NCBI GenBank assembly: GCA_005408345.1
Contig: SEMN01000010.1
Location: forward strand, 2,153,501 to 2,217,500
Length of the DNA: 64,000 nucleotides
Direction of reading: 5' to 3'
From: Macquaria australasica
Lineage: Eukaryota > Chordata > Actinopteri > Centrarchiformes > Percichthyidae
A model generated the notes under the pieces. It had not been told where the DNA came from and made no database searches. It saw only the letters and a list, made by a program, of their open reading frames with translations. The translations under genes were made by a program, and so were the position numbers. Within the stretch, counting starts at the first letter, position 1. Every line of letters starts with the position of its first letter. This document shows, one piece after another, positions 37,001 to 50,222 of this stretch.

Positions 37001-38735
37001 ATTTTACACTCATAATACCATAACTGTCTGTGGCACCACTGTTATCAAATACTTCATTATGCATTAGCCTGTTTATTCTCTTTCTCTCTCGTTCACACTC
37101 CCTTATGTATTCATGTACTCAAGGCTTTCAAGCTGACCATTTCAACAAACACTTAGTCATTGATATCCTGCACAGCTTAGTTGTAATTATTGTCTTAAAT
37201 GGTTTAGAGTAAATTACTGCTCGAGTACTTTATGAAAGCCACAGCGTGTCATGAGAAAGTTACAGATAATTACAATATGTGGCAGCATGCATTGCATGGG
37301 GCATTTAAAAGTGAATGAGTGCAGCAGAAATAGAGGACTGGCTCACAGGGCTGCTTTGCAACCTGACATGGGTTAGACCAGGTCACGGGACAGAAATGTA
37401 CTTTCTATTAAAAGTGGAATATCAGCCTCTCACTGTCAAATAATGGATGTGATGCAGTTTGTTTGGTAACATATTCACTGTAAGAGTGTTTTATAGTGCA
37501 CCGACTCTCTTATTGGGATGCCCTATACCCTCAACTGAAAGTAATGTAATATTTACACTGGTTTCCACACAACTATTGATGATTGTTTAGCATAATTATG
37601 AACATGGCAATTATTCAAATTTTAAGTAACATTATTATACATTTATATGCACAAAATCTTATTTAGTTTTACTGTCCCACACTGTAAAAGCTCTTTCAGA
37701 CTTTTACATGATGCCAAAGAAAATATGAATATCAAAGCCAATTGTTGATCATTGCCAATATCAGTCTAAAAACACCTTTCAAAAGGAGACAGGTAGGCCT
37801 ACTGTGTGGAGATAAGACAACAGATATGATTTATTATCTATGACATGATGATATTATTAAATACTGAGCAGGTGTCCACATGATGTATATCTTGTGTTTT
37901 TTATAAGGGATCCTTTTTTTTCTGGTTAAATTTGTTCTCCCTTATTCAGACAGAGAGTTAAAGACAGAGTAAGGGAAGAGGACAGCCTGCTCCTCCTCCT
38001 CTCTGGCTTCCGTGACTATCACAAAGATTCAGAGCTGACTCTAATTCAACAGGACCGTCATAGCTCATGAAAAAATCATGTCGTATAATCAAATCGGAGT
38101 AAAAACCCTGCGCTGGGCCTCACGGGAGTCTCCGTGCGCCCTGAATATTTCATGTAATGGAGGCTCTCACCACCATGGAAACTCTCAACAGTTCAGGATT
38201 GCGTGCAAATATTGACTGTAGTGTGCAGGGCCGAGGGCCGGGACAGGCCGACTACGCAACCGAGCCTGAGTGAGTTTTATAAATAATGGTAATCACATGT
38301 GACACCACTCGCAGCAGGGGGGCTCGTGGCCACTCATATCCTCATACTGGATTGATGTTACTGAGTGCAGTGGTAGAGTTAAAACTGGGGAAGGCGCAGC
38401 TGAAAGAGAAAGTGGCGGCGGATGAGAGGGAGAGGGGGAAAAAAGTGCCCTGATGCATATGAATTGACAAATGTCTGTTTTGGCTGCTGAGAATGGAGCT
38501 CAATTGTAGGTCTGAAGAAACATCAAAACACAATTCAGGGCAGACATCCAGTGGGTGAAGGGGAGAGGAGGGGGGCTGACAGAGTACCCAGGCTGCAAGC
38601 ACTGCACTGCGGCTAAGCTGCTGGCTTAGCAGGGCCCTCTCCTGGTGCTCAACACAGAGACACTGTGCAACCAATGGATGGAAACTCATTGAAGGTGAAG
38701 AGGCTCGAAGTTGATGATTGGTCAGCTGTTTTGGG
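34056..38735. other. Noncoding DNA with possible conserved block at 38090-38335
   Basis: Positions 34930-34950 are a GT microsatellite and 35110-35200 an imperfect TG/CG-rich repeat. Positions 35528-35539 hold the perfect palindrome GCTAACGTTAGC. Positions 36085-36470 are AT-rich with nothing recognisable. Positions 38090-38335 stand out for CpG content and complexity ('gggagtctccgtgcgccctg', 'gccgggacaggccgactacg') with no supporting frame, so they are a conserved noncoding candidate. No gene is recognised. Confidence 0.45.
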
Positions 38736-39112
38736 GCAAGTCAGGTCATTAGAGACAAGTCCAGGTCAAGTCTCAAGTCTGTCAGAGCAAGTCTCAAGTC
38801 AAGTCTCAAGTCTTTGAGAGCAAGTCTGAAGTGAAGTTTGAAGTCTGACAAAGCAATTCTTAAGTCAGGTCTCAAGGCAAGTCCAGGTCAAGTCTAAAGT
38901 CAAGTCTCTAATGTTTTGAGACAAGTCCAAGTTTCAATTTTGACATAACAAGTCAGGTCTTAAATCAAGTCAAATCTCAAGTCCTTTAGGGGACGCTCAA
39001 GTTGAGTCTCAAGTCATTCTACACAAATGTCAAGACAAGTCACAGGTGTTTCAGGTAAAGGTCAAGTCAAATCTTAAATCTTCATTCACAAATTGCAAGT
39101 CAAGGTGCTTGT
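38736..39112 (+). repeat. Degenerate 'caagtctcaagt' minisatellite
   Basis: About 375 bp is built from AAGTC-containing words: 'gtcaagtctcaagtc', 'gagcaagtct', 'aggtcaagtct', 'aagtctttgagag'. The spacing is irregular, with larger units of about 25-50 bp ending in 'tttgagaca' or 'ttgagagcaag'. This is a decayed tandem repeat with no coding potential. Confidence 0.85.
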
Positions 39113-42100
39113 CTGAATGCTGACCATTAACATTGCAGTGTGTGACTTCTGAACATTTTTCTTTCAATGTTGTGTTTAAAATATGTTTGACATAGCTGAG
39201 ACATACTTGCATGGGTCAAATATTTTCATTTTCAAGCTTCTTGGCTATGCAAGGCCTCCCTGCTGCTGTCTAATTTAAAGTAACTTTCTCACTTCTACTT
39301 TAAAATCAGGAACTTTGTTTGGTTGCGAACACAGTCTGTACTGGAACCCAGGTAGAATTAGTATGTATTAACTTGTGATACAGTGCGAGTCCCAAGGCCA
39401 AAGTTTTATTTCTACTTCTTTTCAGATGACATATTGGCCTGCAGCTTATTAGCCCTCATAAATTACTAATGCTCCATAAGTAAAAAGGAAATGTGACATG
39501 AAAAAGTATGTTGAAGTTGAAGCAAGCTGCTTTATTACACACTGACTCTCGCCTGGAGTAGACCCATTTTAAATGATGTGATTGTGATCAGAGAAATTTA
39601 CTAGCAGAAGGCAAGAGGCTATATGTTCTTTTTGTTTCTCCGTGTGTTGGCTGGGAAGCTTGGCACATGTTAGTGCACATGTTCAAACACATGCAACAGC
39701 CACACAAACTCACACATCATTCAGAGGATAATCACTCTACTGTAGATGTTACAAACATTGTTCAATGAAGTGCAGTTCAGACAGACAGTGTGAAAAGCAA
39801 ACTGTATATATGTGCTGGTAATGGTTGGGAGTGGTGCCGTTTGCATGTATTATCTGCACCTCTCAGACGTGGTAATTGAGGCTCAGTGCTGTTATGAGTC
39901 TGGGTGAGAGGCAAATAAATGCATCTCCTCACTGCTAATGCCGAAATCCGATCCTGTCTGCACATATTTACTGTGGGCTGCGTGCTGTCTGTGCCCGTAA
40001 GCCTGTGCATTACGCCTGATTCATCAATCGCCTGTTTATCTCGCCAAGCGAGGAAGAAAAAATAGACCTGCAGTAAATTCCCATTATTAGATGAAGTGTG
40101 ATGAGGCCATGGGGGGAGAGGAGACAGACAGCATGGCTTTGATACAGCAGCAGCCCTTCAGACAGCGGGTGTCGTCTGCTGGGGCAGATCATTAGTGGTA
40201 TCACTCCGAGATGATATTTTACGGTTTGGTGAGAGATGATTTACTCTGATCAATGAGGGATCTGACTCCGGCGAGTAGAAACACAGTAAATTTTAACAAC
40301 AGTGATGTTATTAGCCTCATGGTTCCTGGACTGTGAGGCCAACAAAGAGTTTACGACAAGCTGCTTCACATTAGACCTTGGCACAGATGGCTCAGGTTTT
40401 AAAACTGCAATCCTGGAGTGTCAAAACACTGCTACACAACCCCATAGTGGATATTTCATGCACTTTCACAAAGTTGTCAGTAAGTGTACGCATAGGCTTT
40501 CTTAATTTCTTAATTGTTTTCAATCAGCTCAGTGCCTGATGCTGCATGCAAATAGCATTAGTAATACAGTGGAAACCACTTATATGGGTCAAAAAGCTTG
40601 TGACAGAATCATTCCTATTCAAATACTGGTTAAATAATTCACTTATAGTAATCAAGTAGTCCACTTACAGTGGTCATTTTGGGTCTTTTCATACATGACA
40701 ACATGCTTTTTAACTGTAATTCTATTTGTTTACTTTACATCCATGATACTTTGCCTTGAAGTAACCTGTCTGAAAGTCATTTTCACTCAATTAAAAACAG
40801 TCTCCTCAAAGCTTCTGACAAACTGCCAAAAATGAGCCAACGAGATGAAGCAGCAAAACTTCATCTACAGTAAGTAGTAAGCTAAATACAGTAATTGAAT
40901 TTGTAAAGTAATTTGAAAAACATTTGAAACAGCCAATAAAATTTAGTAAATAGTGAAGCTTTCTGTTTCATTACTTTATGTTCATGTAATAAATATACAA
41001 ATGCCAATATTTGGTAATCTGCATGAGAAATAAAGAAAAAGAAAAATCTGCCAGTTTGACCCAGACAGACCCGATCACTATAAGAGGTTTCCACTGTGTT
41101 AGGATTGAGATTTCTTTGTGTTTTTGGAGTGATGCTATACCAGTTTATAAGTTGTTGTAATTTTAGTAGAGGACTCATTTCAAGTGCATCTGTCTTGCAT
41201 TTGCTACACACAAATGACTGTGTAACTACAGACAAAACATTGGAGCTGTCAAAACAGTAGAGAAAGAAATCTTGGTCCAGTTCTACAGATCCATTACTGA
41301 AAATGTCCTCCAAGTGATCATCTCTGTATGGTATGACTCCTACTTTATTGCTCCACTGCGTGCAGGACTGCCCAAGAGTAAAGCAATGGGAAAAACACAA
41401 ACAAAGAGCAGTCTGCTGCAAACCAACGTGAAATGCATGCAGAGTTAATCAGTATGCTGTCACTGCAAAAAACACAATATGCACAATTTCATCAAGTGTT
41501 TTGACAATCAGATAAATGTCTTTCTTTCACTAAACTTTGCAAACATATGATCACAGATTTACTAGTTTGGAAAGGACGAAACTCAAAAACACAGATAATA
41601 GAACAAAGGAAGTATACATTTCTGTGAACATAACATGTAAAGTAGCATTACACAGAGAAGCCTTATTTTTTTGTAATAGGATGCCAGAGGCAACTTTATA
41701 AAACAGATAAATTGAATAAATACATTACAAATTTGAGAATAACAATGCCTAAACACAGCAATATAGGTCTCCCCATATCACCATTTAACCAGTAGGCTAA
41801 TGTCTGACCTCTGTATAAGAACTCATAGTGGCCAACTCATCAGGAAGTAACTCCAATTTTGACTTTTTAATTCAAAAATGACAATGACCTGCTGGATCCA
41901 CTAGCCATTGGCCATTTTCCATGAGAAATGTCAGTGTATCCTTCCCAGAGAGATCCAATCAGAATCATTAAGCAAATTAAGTATTAAGTATTTATTAAGT
42001 ATTTCTTTAATCAAACTTTATTCTCATCTTTATCTAATTATGAGTAGGTGTGTCAACCTTCTCTTTTGTGGAAATGTGGGCTTTATTATTATTTCTGTCA

Positions 42101-42313
42101 ATTACAGGCTCCCGAAAGTAGTGGCAGATGTCAGTTTTGCTGTAATTTCTTGATCACCATTGGAGACCAATAAAAGTCATCAGCCCCGTTTACAAAGAAT
42201 TCATTTTTCAGGGTGACATGTGTAATTAAATATTCGCATGGCTCATTTGGAAATGTAGGCAGCGTAGAGGGGGAGTTAAGTATGATTTTGTCTAGAGTGT
42301 GAAATGACAACAT
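39113..42313. other. Noncoding DNA with a candidate conserved element at 39880-40290
   Basis: Positions 39880-40290 are the most CNE-like block in this part: evenly complex, CpG-retaining (for example 'catcaatcgcctgtttatctcgccaagcg' spans several), containing 'attagtggtatcactccg' and 'tctgatcaatgaggg', and without a usable frame. The 179-codon minus-strand frame at 40882-41421 is the longest here but has no recognisable domain, and I regard it as chance. The rest is AT-rich with no features. Confidence 0.45.
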
Positions 42314-42343
42314 TAGGAACATTAGAAATCACTAATGTTCCTA
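42314..42343. repeat. 12-bp perfect inverted repeat (hairpin) with 6-base loop
   Basis: Arms TAGGAACATTAG (42314-42325) and CTAATGTTCCTA (42332-42343) are exactly complementary around the loop AAATCA. It is too short for a microRNA precursor and has no T run for a terminator. It may be the footprint of an excised element or a cruciform-prone site. Confidence 0.7.
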
Positions 42344-45300
42344 CGTTTTGCTCTAAGGTCCAATGAGATGTGTTTAGATACAAAGTGAAGCAAATTTTAT
42401 TTTTTATTTACTTTATTTACCTCTAACATTAAGGAGTTGGAGACGCAAAACTATAATTCCTGAATTATTACTATTTGCAGCTCAAGCGAGAGCGTTCTCA
42501 CTTCAGTTCATGCTGTCTAGAGTGAATCTGCAACTGTTCACCTCTGTTTGCATCTTGCCATGATGCTTTCATGTGTCTCTAAATTCTGCTTTGTCTTGTA
42601 TAATGCAGTTATGGAGTAGCATTCTCCACATTTGCTATGGAGCAAACAGAAGCAGGTTTCTTGCCAAAATATCTGCCACACCACTCCATTCATGCACTCA
42701 ACTCCCCAATAACTAAACTCATCTGAACCGCTTTTAAGTTCACAGATGAATATTAATGTATGTATTAACACACTATAGGCATCATTTGTGCAGTCAAATG
42801 GTCTTGTTGTTAGCATATACAGCTATCAACCAAAGCAAATTTAGCATTGAAAAAGTAGAGAAAATGAGGATTTGGACAAGAGAAGCCATGTCTTGGCAAA
42901 CAAACTTAGTGCTTGAATTTGAACAAAAAAATGCCACTATTCTGGACCTGCAGCAGCTGCAGCAGCTGGGTTTAGGTGCCAGTCTATGAGAAGTTACAGA
43001 TAAGGTTAAAATAACATTAACAGTAATGCTAATAACATACCAGTGCTTTGTCTTCAGAAATGGTACCAAATTCCATTGTAGAAGAAAACTTTCCTGGTCA
43101 GAACAGCCAATATAACCTGAATCTAAAGTTAGACAACATAGAGAACCACCTGGCCTTTAAAAACCAGTCCCAAGAGAAAGTTCCCTCTCTCTCTTCAAAG
43201 TGCAGTGTGGTGCTTCGGTGCCATCACTTGCCTTCCCCTGATGTCACGTTTGACCTCTGTCTGTTGCCTCTCCTAAAAGGAGGCAAGCACGCGATCCTGT
43301 GCTGCAGGGAAGACGCCGCCTATTATGTCATGTATAATGCATGCATTATTGCCTATGAGTTCATGAAGTCTAATTCCACAGAGATAACATGTTTTACATA
43401 CGGTGCCTCTAGTGTTAAAAGCTTTACATGTTTGTGCGATGGGTCTTTTTTTTCTGTAAATGGATATTTACAGTAGGAAGGAAAAGAAAAAGGATAATGT
43501 CTCTCAAAACTCTATTAGTAATTTATAATTAATACCTTTAAATGAGCCTGTATGTCTGTGTGCAAGCAATCAGACTTTGTATTTATTTACTGTTGTTTAC
43601 TTCACATGTTTACCATTGCACTGTCCTCAGGTGTATATGAAATGAGCTCTGGGAGATATGCTGTTTAGACAACGAAAGCACACAAACAGCTTTGCCGACA
43701 CCATTTTGTGTGTAATTACTTTTAGAGGTTGCACAAATAACAGATGGAAAGGTGACCTTTTCAGAATATTTATTTATGCTTGAAATTTAATCTCTCCCTG
43801 TCTGGCCTTTGTGGAAGAGAATGAGGGAAAATGCTGAAATATCAAAAGGAGGCGGTGTTTGACATGAGAGGCAGATTGCTTTGATAAAGGATCAGTTTGT
43901 TTTAATGCATTTATGAGCTTTTCCATTTAATGTGTAATTGACAGAATGCAATTGCAAAAAAAAAAGTTTGTGTCAGATTATTGAAAGTAGATTTCAAAAG
44001 ATTCTCTTTGATTTTTCTGAGATATTGAAAGTCTGCCACTCATTTTGCATCATCTCTGCTGTAAGTTTAGCAGCCTAGGTAGTCTAATTTCCCCCAAGTT
44101 CAGCTCATTGCTCATTATTTTCCAGTCAACTGACCTTGCAAGGCCAGTTTGAAGCTCGGTGGCATGTTAATTTCTCCCTGGCTGGAGCCTGCTCCGTAAG
44201 ACCCCAACCACGCTGGAGTGAAGCCAACACAGCATGCTGCTCTGATGCAAATCGTCACTCATGACATTAAAAAGCCACAATTTGTCACTGAAAGTCTCCC
44301 AAATTTCCCAGCATTGTTTCTCTCCCACTGCGCGTGAGGACTAATTCAAACATACTCATCAGCTTATCTCTTCTCCGCCCTCCCACTCCTGTCTCCTCCC
44401 ATCTCCTCAAGAGCTAATTCAAAGCTAATTTGCAATTCTCGGTGGCAGAGGAATTGATGTCTCATCTTGGTGCTAGGTAACAGAATTATGTGAGTAATGA
44501 GAGAGCGATGAAAAAAAAAAAGACAGAGAGAGGCAGAAAAAGAGACATTTTGATGTGAGGAATTGGTTGCTTTATCTTGATTATTTTTCCATGTGGGAAG
44601 CGGGAATCCATCATAACATTCACAGCAGGGTTTGACATTACTGTTCATGCCATACAATTCCTTCACGATTCGTGCCTTTGCACAATAAGTTGAGAATGTC
44701 ATTGCTAGAGGGCACTGTTCAGTTGAATGAGTCTTGTCTGTTTCATTTTGATAATCACCTCTTTTTTTAATTTAATTTTTTTTTTTTTTTTGAGTCCTTT
44801 GGTTCACAATACCAACTATGCTGAGTTTTAAGTTTTTGAAAAGAAGTGGGATATTGGATCAGGTGCACAGAGCAGTGTTTAGATATATGTAAACAGAAAA
44901 CCTTTTTTACATCCACTCATTCATCTGTCTGTGTACACCACATTATCAGATGAAGACTGATAGACTTTGATGTCATGAGGTGTGGAATCGCCCCATGTGG
45001 ATGTAATTTCTAGGGATACTGAGCTAGGAGAGCCAGAAGTAGTATACATTCAGTGCATGGGACTGAGGGCTCAGCAGGCAAGAATCATCTGAGTTCACCA
45101 AGTATTAGTTCAACTTCAGTTGAGAAATTTTGTCTTTTACAGTAATAAGACGCACTATAACTGAGATGCTTAAAGGGGTGGGATATGTCACTTGCATATT
45201 GAGTTTAATACAGCTTAATCCACCTTCAATGTTTTGGGGAAAAGAGTGGATTTGCAGCAGTTTCTCAATTCAATAAGTTTTAAGACCACAAAACCAAACT

Positions 45301-46183
45301 CTCCTCCCTTTGTATTTGCTGTTAAAAAAGTAGATAGTGTAAAATTTATAAATTGCAATCTTTTTTCTGTTTATGAATCAGTTTTCAGTTGTCATTAAAA
45401 GCTTTATGAATTCATACATACATCATTTCTCTCCCTTTTTCTCCAGCAGAAGCCATGGTAGCCCTGGCACACACGCACACTTCTACATTAAAAGCCACAC
45501 ACAGAATCCCACAGATATACTACATAAAGCCAACCAGCTGCATCTACAAGCACACAGATCCAGAGGCACTTGTTAACAGGTGAGGACATTCCAATGACAG
45601 ACATTTGTCAGCCCATGGGTGATTTCACAGCTCAACAAAACAGACTGCGCAGTGACGCTGGCATAAAAAAAAAAAAAGAATAACCATGCCTTGTTTTTCA
45701 AATGAAGGCTACAAAAACACCAATGTATGCGTCTCTGTACACAAATCGACAGATAGCCAACAGGCTTCAAGAGGAAGTCAGAGGTTGGAGAAAAGTTGAC
45801 TGCTCTTTACTGTTGTCATCATTCTTACAAAAGGATTTTTGTAAAAGTAAAATAAATCAGAAAGATAGCATCAATTACTGAATGCTATATAAATGACATC
45901 ACACGTCCACAGGCATGAAATGATTTAAATGACAGCCACAAAGTTATAGCGTACAAATACCACATTTAAATGATATGTAAATAGCTGTACATGACTTGTA
46001 AATATGACTTGAAAAATAATGTACATAAACCTCACCAGCTTAAAAATACTAATAGGAACAGAACTGGCATAGATGCAGCAAGAGGTCTATCAAATAGCTA
46101 TTACAATAGGAAACACCATAGCTAGTTTAACAATGGCAGTGTTCACATGTAAATAAACTACCAAAGTTCTTACACAACATGAC
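42344..46183. other. Noncoding DNA, with a possible conserved segment at 44150-44350
   Basis: No gene is recognised. A 142-codon plus-strand frame (43048-43476) has a pyrimidine-CAG before it but no recognisable domain. Positions 44150-44350 contain an octamer-like ATGCAAAT (around 44246-44253) within CpG-retaining sequence and are a conserved element candidate. Homopolymer runs occur at 44509-44521 (A) and 44778-44791 (T). Confidence 0.45.
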
Positions 46184-46462
46184 ATTATATTATACTATAC
46201 TGCACTATACTATACTGCATTATATTATACTATACTGTACTATGCTATACTGCACTATACTGCATTATACTATACTATACTGTACTATACTATACTATGC
46301 TATACTGCACTATACTATACTGTACTGCACTATACTGCATTATATTATACTGTACTGCACTATACTATATTGCATTATACTATACTATACTGCACTATAT
46401 TGTACTGTACTGCACTATACTATACTGCATTATACTATGTTATACTACATTATTACTATACA
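46184..46462 (+). repeat. TATAC/CTATACTGCA pentamer-type low-complexity repeat
   Basis: About 280 bp consists of interleaved 'tatac', 'tgcactatac' and 'tgcattatac' words, an AT-rich tandem repeat. Long frames in all three plus-strand phases (Leu/Tyr/Cys/Ile/His only) exist because the repeat has no stop codon in those phases. They are not genes. Confidence 0.95.
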
Positions 46463-49400
46463 AATACTGTTTTTTTAATACCCACAGGGCTTGTGTATAT
46501 TATCTGTTTTTTGTCCTTATATGAGAGAGATGGTAGGCTGTGTACAGCTAAAGTGATGTCATTTGTATACATCTTCAAAGAGGTCATTTAAGAAATTTGG
46601 AACATTGGATCCGACATTGGATCTGACTGTTCCTCTCACCCTTCTTACAATATCTGGTGTAGCTTTATTTATTTATATTGCTTTATTATATTTCTCATAC
46701 GAACATATTTAGCAACATTGTTTTGCACAACAGGAATTCCATAACATGCTGTGAAAAGCTTCCATTGAAGGCCATGGCATAATGGTGGCACTCTCTGCAT
46801 AGAAAAATACCAAAGCAAAGACAAGGTCAATGACACTGCAGCACAGGTTGACAGGCTTACCAATTTACTAATTGGTGAGCCACAAGCCCCTGTCTCTTTG
46901 CCTGCCACCACCCACAGTTTGTCTGAAAAACACGGAGCCATAGAGAAACTGTCCAGTAATACCAAACCAGTAATAAAACACTGACAGCTATGACCACTTG
47001 AACAGCCTGACAAATACTGTGTGTAACAAGGAGAAAATGTATTACAATAATTATCATCACTCGTCCCTATGTTTTCTGATTTTTTAGATTTCTGCCCTGA
47101 GAGCCATTCATACAGAGAGCTAATGAACTGAAAAGACATACCAGGGGAGAGAGATGTGTCATCAGCAGCAGTACCGTATGTTGCACGTCCAATTTACAGT
47201 TTGGTGCCTGCAAGTACTTGGAAATGTTATCCTGTAGTACACAGCAAAGTAATGTGTCAACTGGTCGTGCTGAAACGCTTTATCTATGCAATTAAGTTGA
47301 TCTTAACTCAAGATTAAGGGTTGGGAGATTAAACCCAAGCTGCAAAAAACAAAAACCAAAACCAAAAATAATCCCAAATAAAACAAAAAACAAGCAAGAC
47401 TTAAACAGAAGAACAAGTACTGTGAGTATGTTCATTAAATCTCAGAAGTTTCAAGGAGTAATATGCGCCCCACTTTTCCCAACTCTAACCCTATTGTTTG
47501 AGTACCGTTTCTGGCTATCAAACATAGTCATATTCTTTTTATTACCTTTAAAAATGTTCATCCATTAAGTTACTAATTGCAGCTTTATTAAAAGGCCAGT
47601 AACGCCAAACTAATATCAGTGTTACCATGCGTGTGTTTGTGAGTAAATGAAGCTAGGTGGGTGGGTGAGTGTGCACTCCGGCATGTATAGGTGTGTGTTG
47701 CTCACTTGATTGCCGCCTGCTGAGAAGGCATCTGTCTGCATAACAGCCCTCAGGTAATAACAGTAAAAAGTCCCCACCTGCTGTGTGAAATGAACTCAGT
47801 GCCACTCACACACACTCCTCACACGGACAGGTTGTGTTTATATTGCAGGTTACCACCAGCAGCCACCTAGGGGGTCTCACAAGGCTCTAATTAGGTGAAG
47901 AGTGGGCTAACCAAACCCAAATCAACACTCCTGATGACTTGAGTTTTGTCTTGACCCGTTATTGGACTAGTTCACCTGAAGGATGAACCTGAGCTGGGGG
48001 TAATTATGTGGCCGGGAGTTAAGGTTAAATGGAGATTTAAGTCAGTTAATTCAACATAACCCACCAGTTTACTGTATATTTTTGTTGATTTATCAGTACC
48101 ACACTGGTTGGCATTAGAAAGTATTTAATTAAGGGTTTCTCAAACCTTTCTGGCCTGTTAAGCTATTTTTAAATCCAACTGGTCTCCTGACTTCATCAGT
48201 TGTCAAGTCTTTGAGTGAGTGTAAGTATGACTTGCCATTGCATTCTGTTAACTTCTATTTATTTTCAGTAATTAAAGGCTAATTCAGGAGTATACATCTG
48301 TGTCGGGGAAATACATTTGCTAATGTTTAAATTATTAAATTTTAAACATAATAATTTGGTGAAATTGTATTCCGTGACACACTGTATGACCATTTATGTG
48401 CTTAGCCACATTGTTCATTAATGTAGTTAATTGTGGATATTAAACTGAAAATTGAGTTTTATGTGACTTTACAGTGTACATAGTAGTATTAAAATAGGTT
48501 TTAGATCATTTAAAATTGTGGAAAGTATACTACACAATCAAATAAGAAACTGACAATTTAACAAACCCTGATAAGGTTTCCTAGTGAGGTTTTTGTGAGG
48601 TTAGATTTAACTCTTAGAATTAGGCTTAGGATAATCTAAAGGATCAGGTGCATAAACATAATAAAGGTAAGTTTAATAACATAACATAATAATATAAGTT
48701 AGAGAATATTACAATGGTGAATACATGTTCTACATTGGTATCAGTCTACCTCTCCTTCAGCCCTTTGCCAATATTGTCCTAATAGCTACATGATGTGCAC
48801 CAACTTAACTGAACTAAAACCCTTCTGGTAATAACATGATTTTCCCTGAAGGGGACCTGGCAGAGTGGTGGAATGAGGAGGAGAGGCCAGCCTGCAGCAA
48901 GATGTATGGCTCTTTGGACATAATGCTAGAGGGGAAAACAGACTTCGGCTTTATCCGGACAGTAATTGCATCATCAATTATAACTGCTAAACGCTTTTTA
49001 AGTCAGCTGCTGATGTGCCCACCATTAACCTCGCTGCGCTTGACCAAGGTGAACACTACACTGCACAACGTATGTCAAACATGCCATCAATGCACACAAG
49101 CACACAAGTCAAGTGTGCCTTTTTTCCTTATAGACACTAAGATAAACATGCACACCTACACACATTCTAGTAGGACAAGGTGGTTTCCATGCTTGTAAAA
49201 CTACAGTGCAGACAAAAACAAAACTGGCCACACATTTCCCACCCATATAAATGCGCTTTATTTTGGAAATCCTTTGATGTTTGAAATCTTCATTTTGCAG
49301 AAGAAATGCAGTTTAGACTCCTTTAGAAAGTATTTTGCAGAGTGGTAGTGTGGCTTGGAATGCAGCCGGTGAGTTAATATGCCCTCTCTTTCCCCTGCTG

Positions 49401-50149
49401 TATGCCTCTGTCTCTGGATCTCTGACTGGGAAATCAATACTGTCTCCAGCCCAGCATAAGTCAATATGTGTCACAGTGCCTTTTCTCTTGAAGCATTCAT
49501 ATGTGTTGCATAGCTGTGACTGTGTGAGTGAATTCACACAGCATGCTGAGGCCAATCGAATATCAGAAGTCCTTGTTCTCATACAAATAGAGGAAAAATA
49601 CTCCAAAGTGAGACCAATTTTCTGGTCTTTATCCCAAAAGGTTGTAGTTTAGTAGTGTTCCAATTCTGGAATGAGGGACACATTAAAAAGGAATAATAAT
49701 TTACTGCCTTGTTGCGTAAATGACCATAATGTATCACCAGGGATTTGCATTTTTTTACTTCTCAGTACCCCCCTCCTCACTCTACTTTCTGAACTTTACT
49801 TGAGATTAACTTTAATTGCTTGATAAAATTAGGACACCTGTAGAGAGGTATATTATCTGAAATCTGTGGCTTCTCACCAACAGTTAAGCTTTACTCAGCT
49901 TGGTGAAGTTGGCATATTTTATTTGATATTAGAAGAAAGCGTTGCCATCACTCATTTTGTTTTGTTCACATGGCTGAAAACATGGCCACCTTTTGTCAGA
50001 ATTGATTACGTTTTATCCACAAATGTATGATTCTTCCTTTATTGGTGTATTTACCAGGATGTCTCTTTGGTGCCATGCATGCACTAATGTGTGTGTTGAT
50101 CACTGCCTTCAGTTGTGTGAAGGCATTATTCTTGTTCATGCGTGCGAGT
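46463..50149. other. Noncoding DNA with two candidate conserved blocks
   Basis: No gene is recognised. A 156-codon minus-strand frame (46669-47139) has no domain I recognise and lacks flanking splice signals. Positions 47800-48050 and 48835-49060 are complex, with homeodomain-type ATTA words ('gctctaattaggtg', 'catcatcaattataac') and moderate CpG, and may be conserved noncoding elements. The phrase 'gggtttctcaaacctttctggcc' near 48134 resembles the end of old fish hAT repeats. Confidence 0.45.
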
Positions 50150-50157
50150 CTCTCTCT

Positions 50158-50219
<62 letters not shown>
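50150..50219 (+). repeat. (CT)n-(TG)n compound microsatellite
   Basis: A short CT run followed by about 29 uninterrupted TG units (50161-50218). Frames across it are poly-Cys-Val and not real. Confidence 0.95.

Positions 50220-50222
<3 letters not shown>

Noticed and set aside
40882..41421. 179-codon minus-strand frame
   Set aside because: The longest frame in the window, but no domain, signal or splice context is recognised. Composition follows the AT-rich background. Treated as chance.
42314..42343. MicroRNA precursor or terminator
   Set aside because: A stem of 12 bp is too short for a microRNA hairpin, and no T run follows.
43048..43476. 142-codon plus-strand frame preceded by a CAG acceptor-like site
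   Set aside because: No domain and no donor at a fitting place. Hydrophobic and Cys/Ser content looks random.
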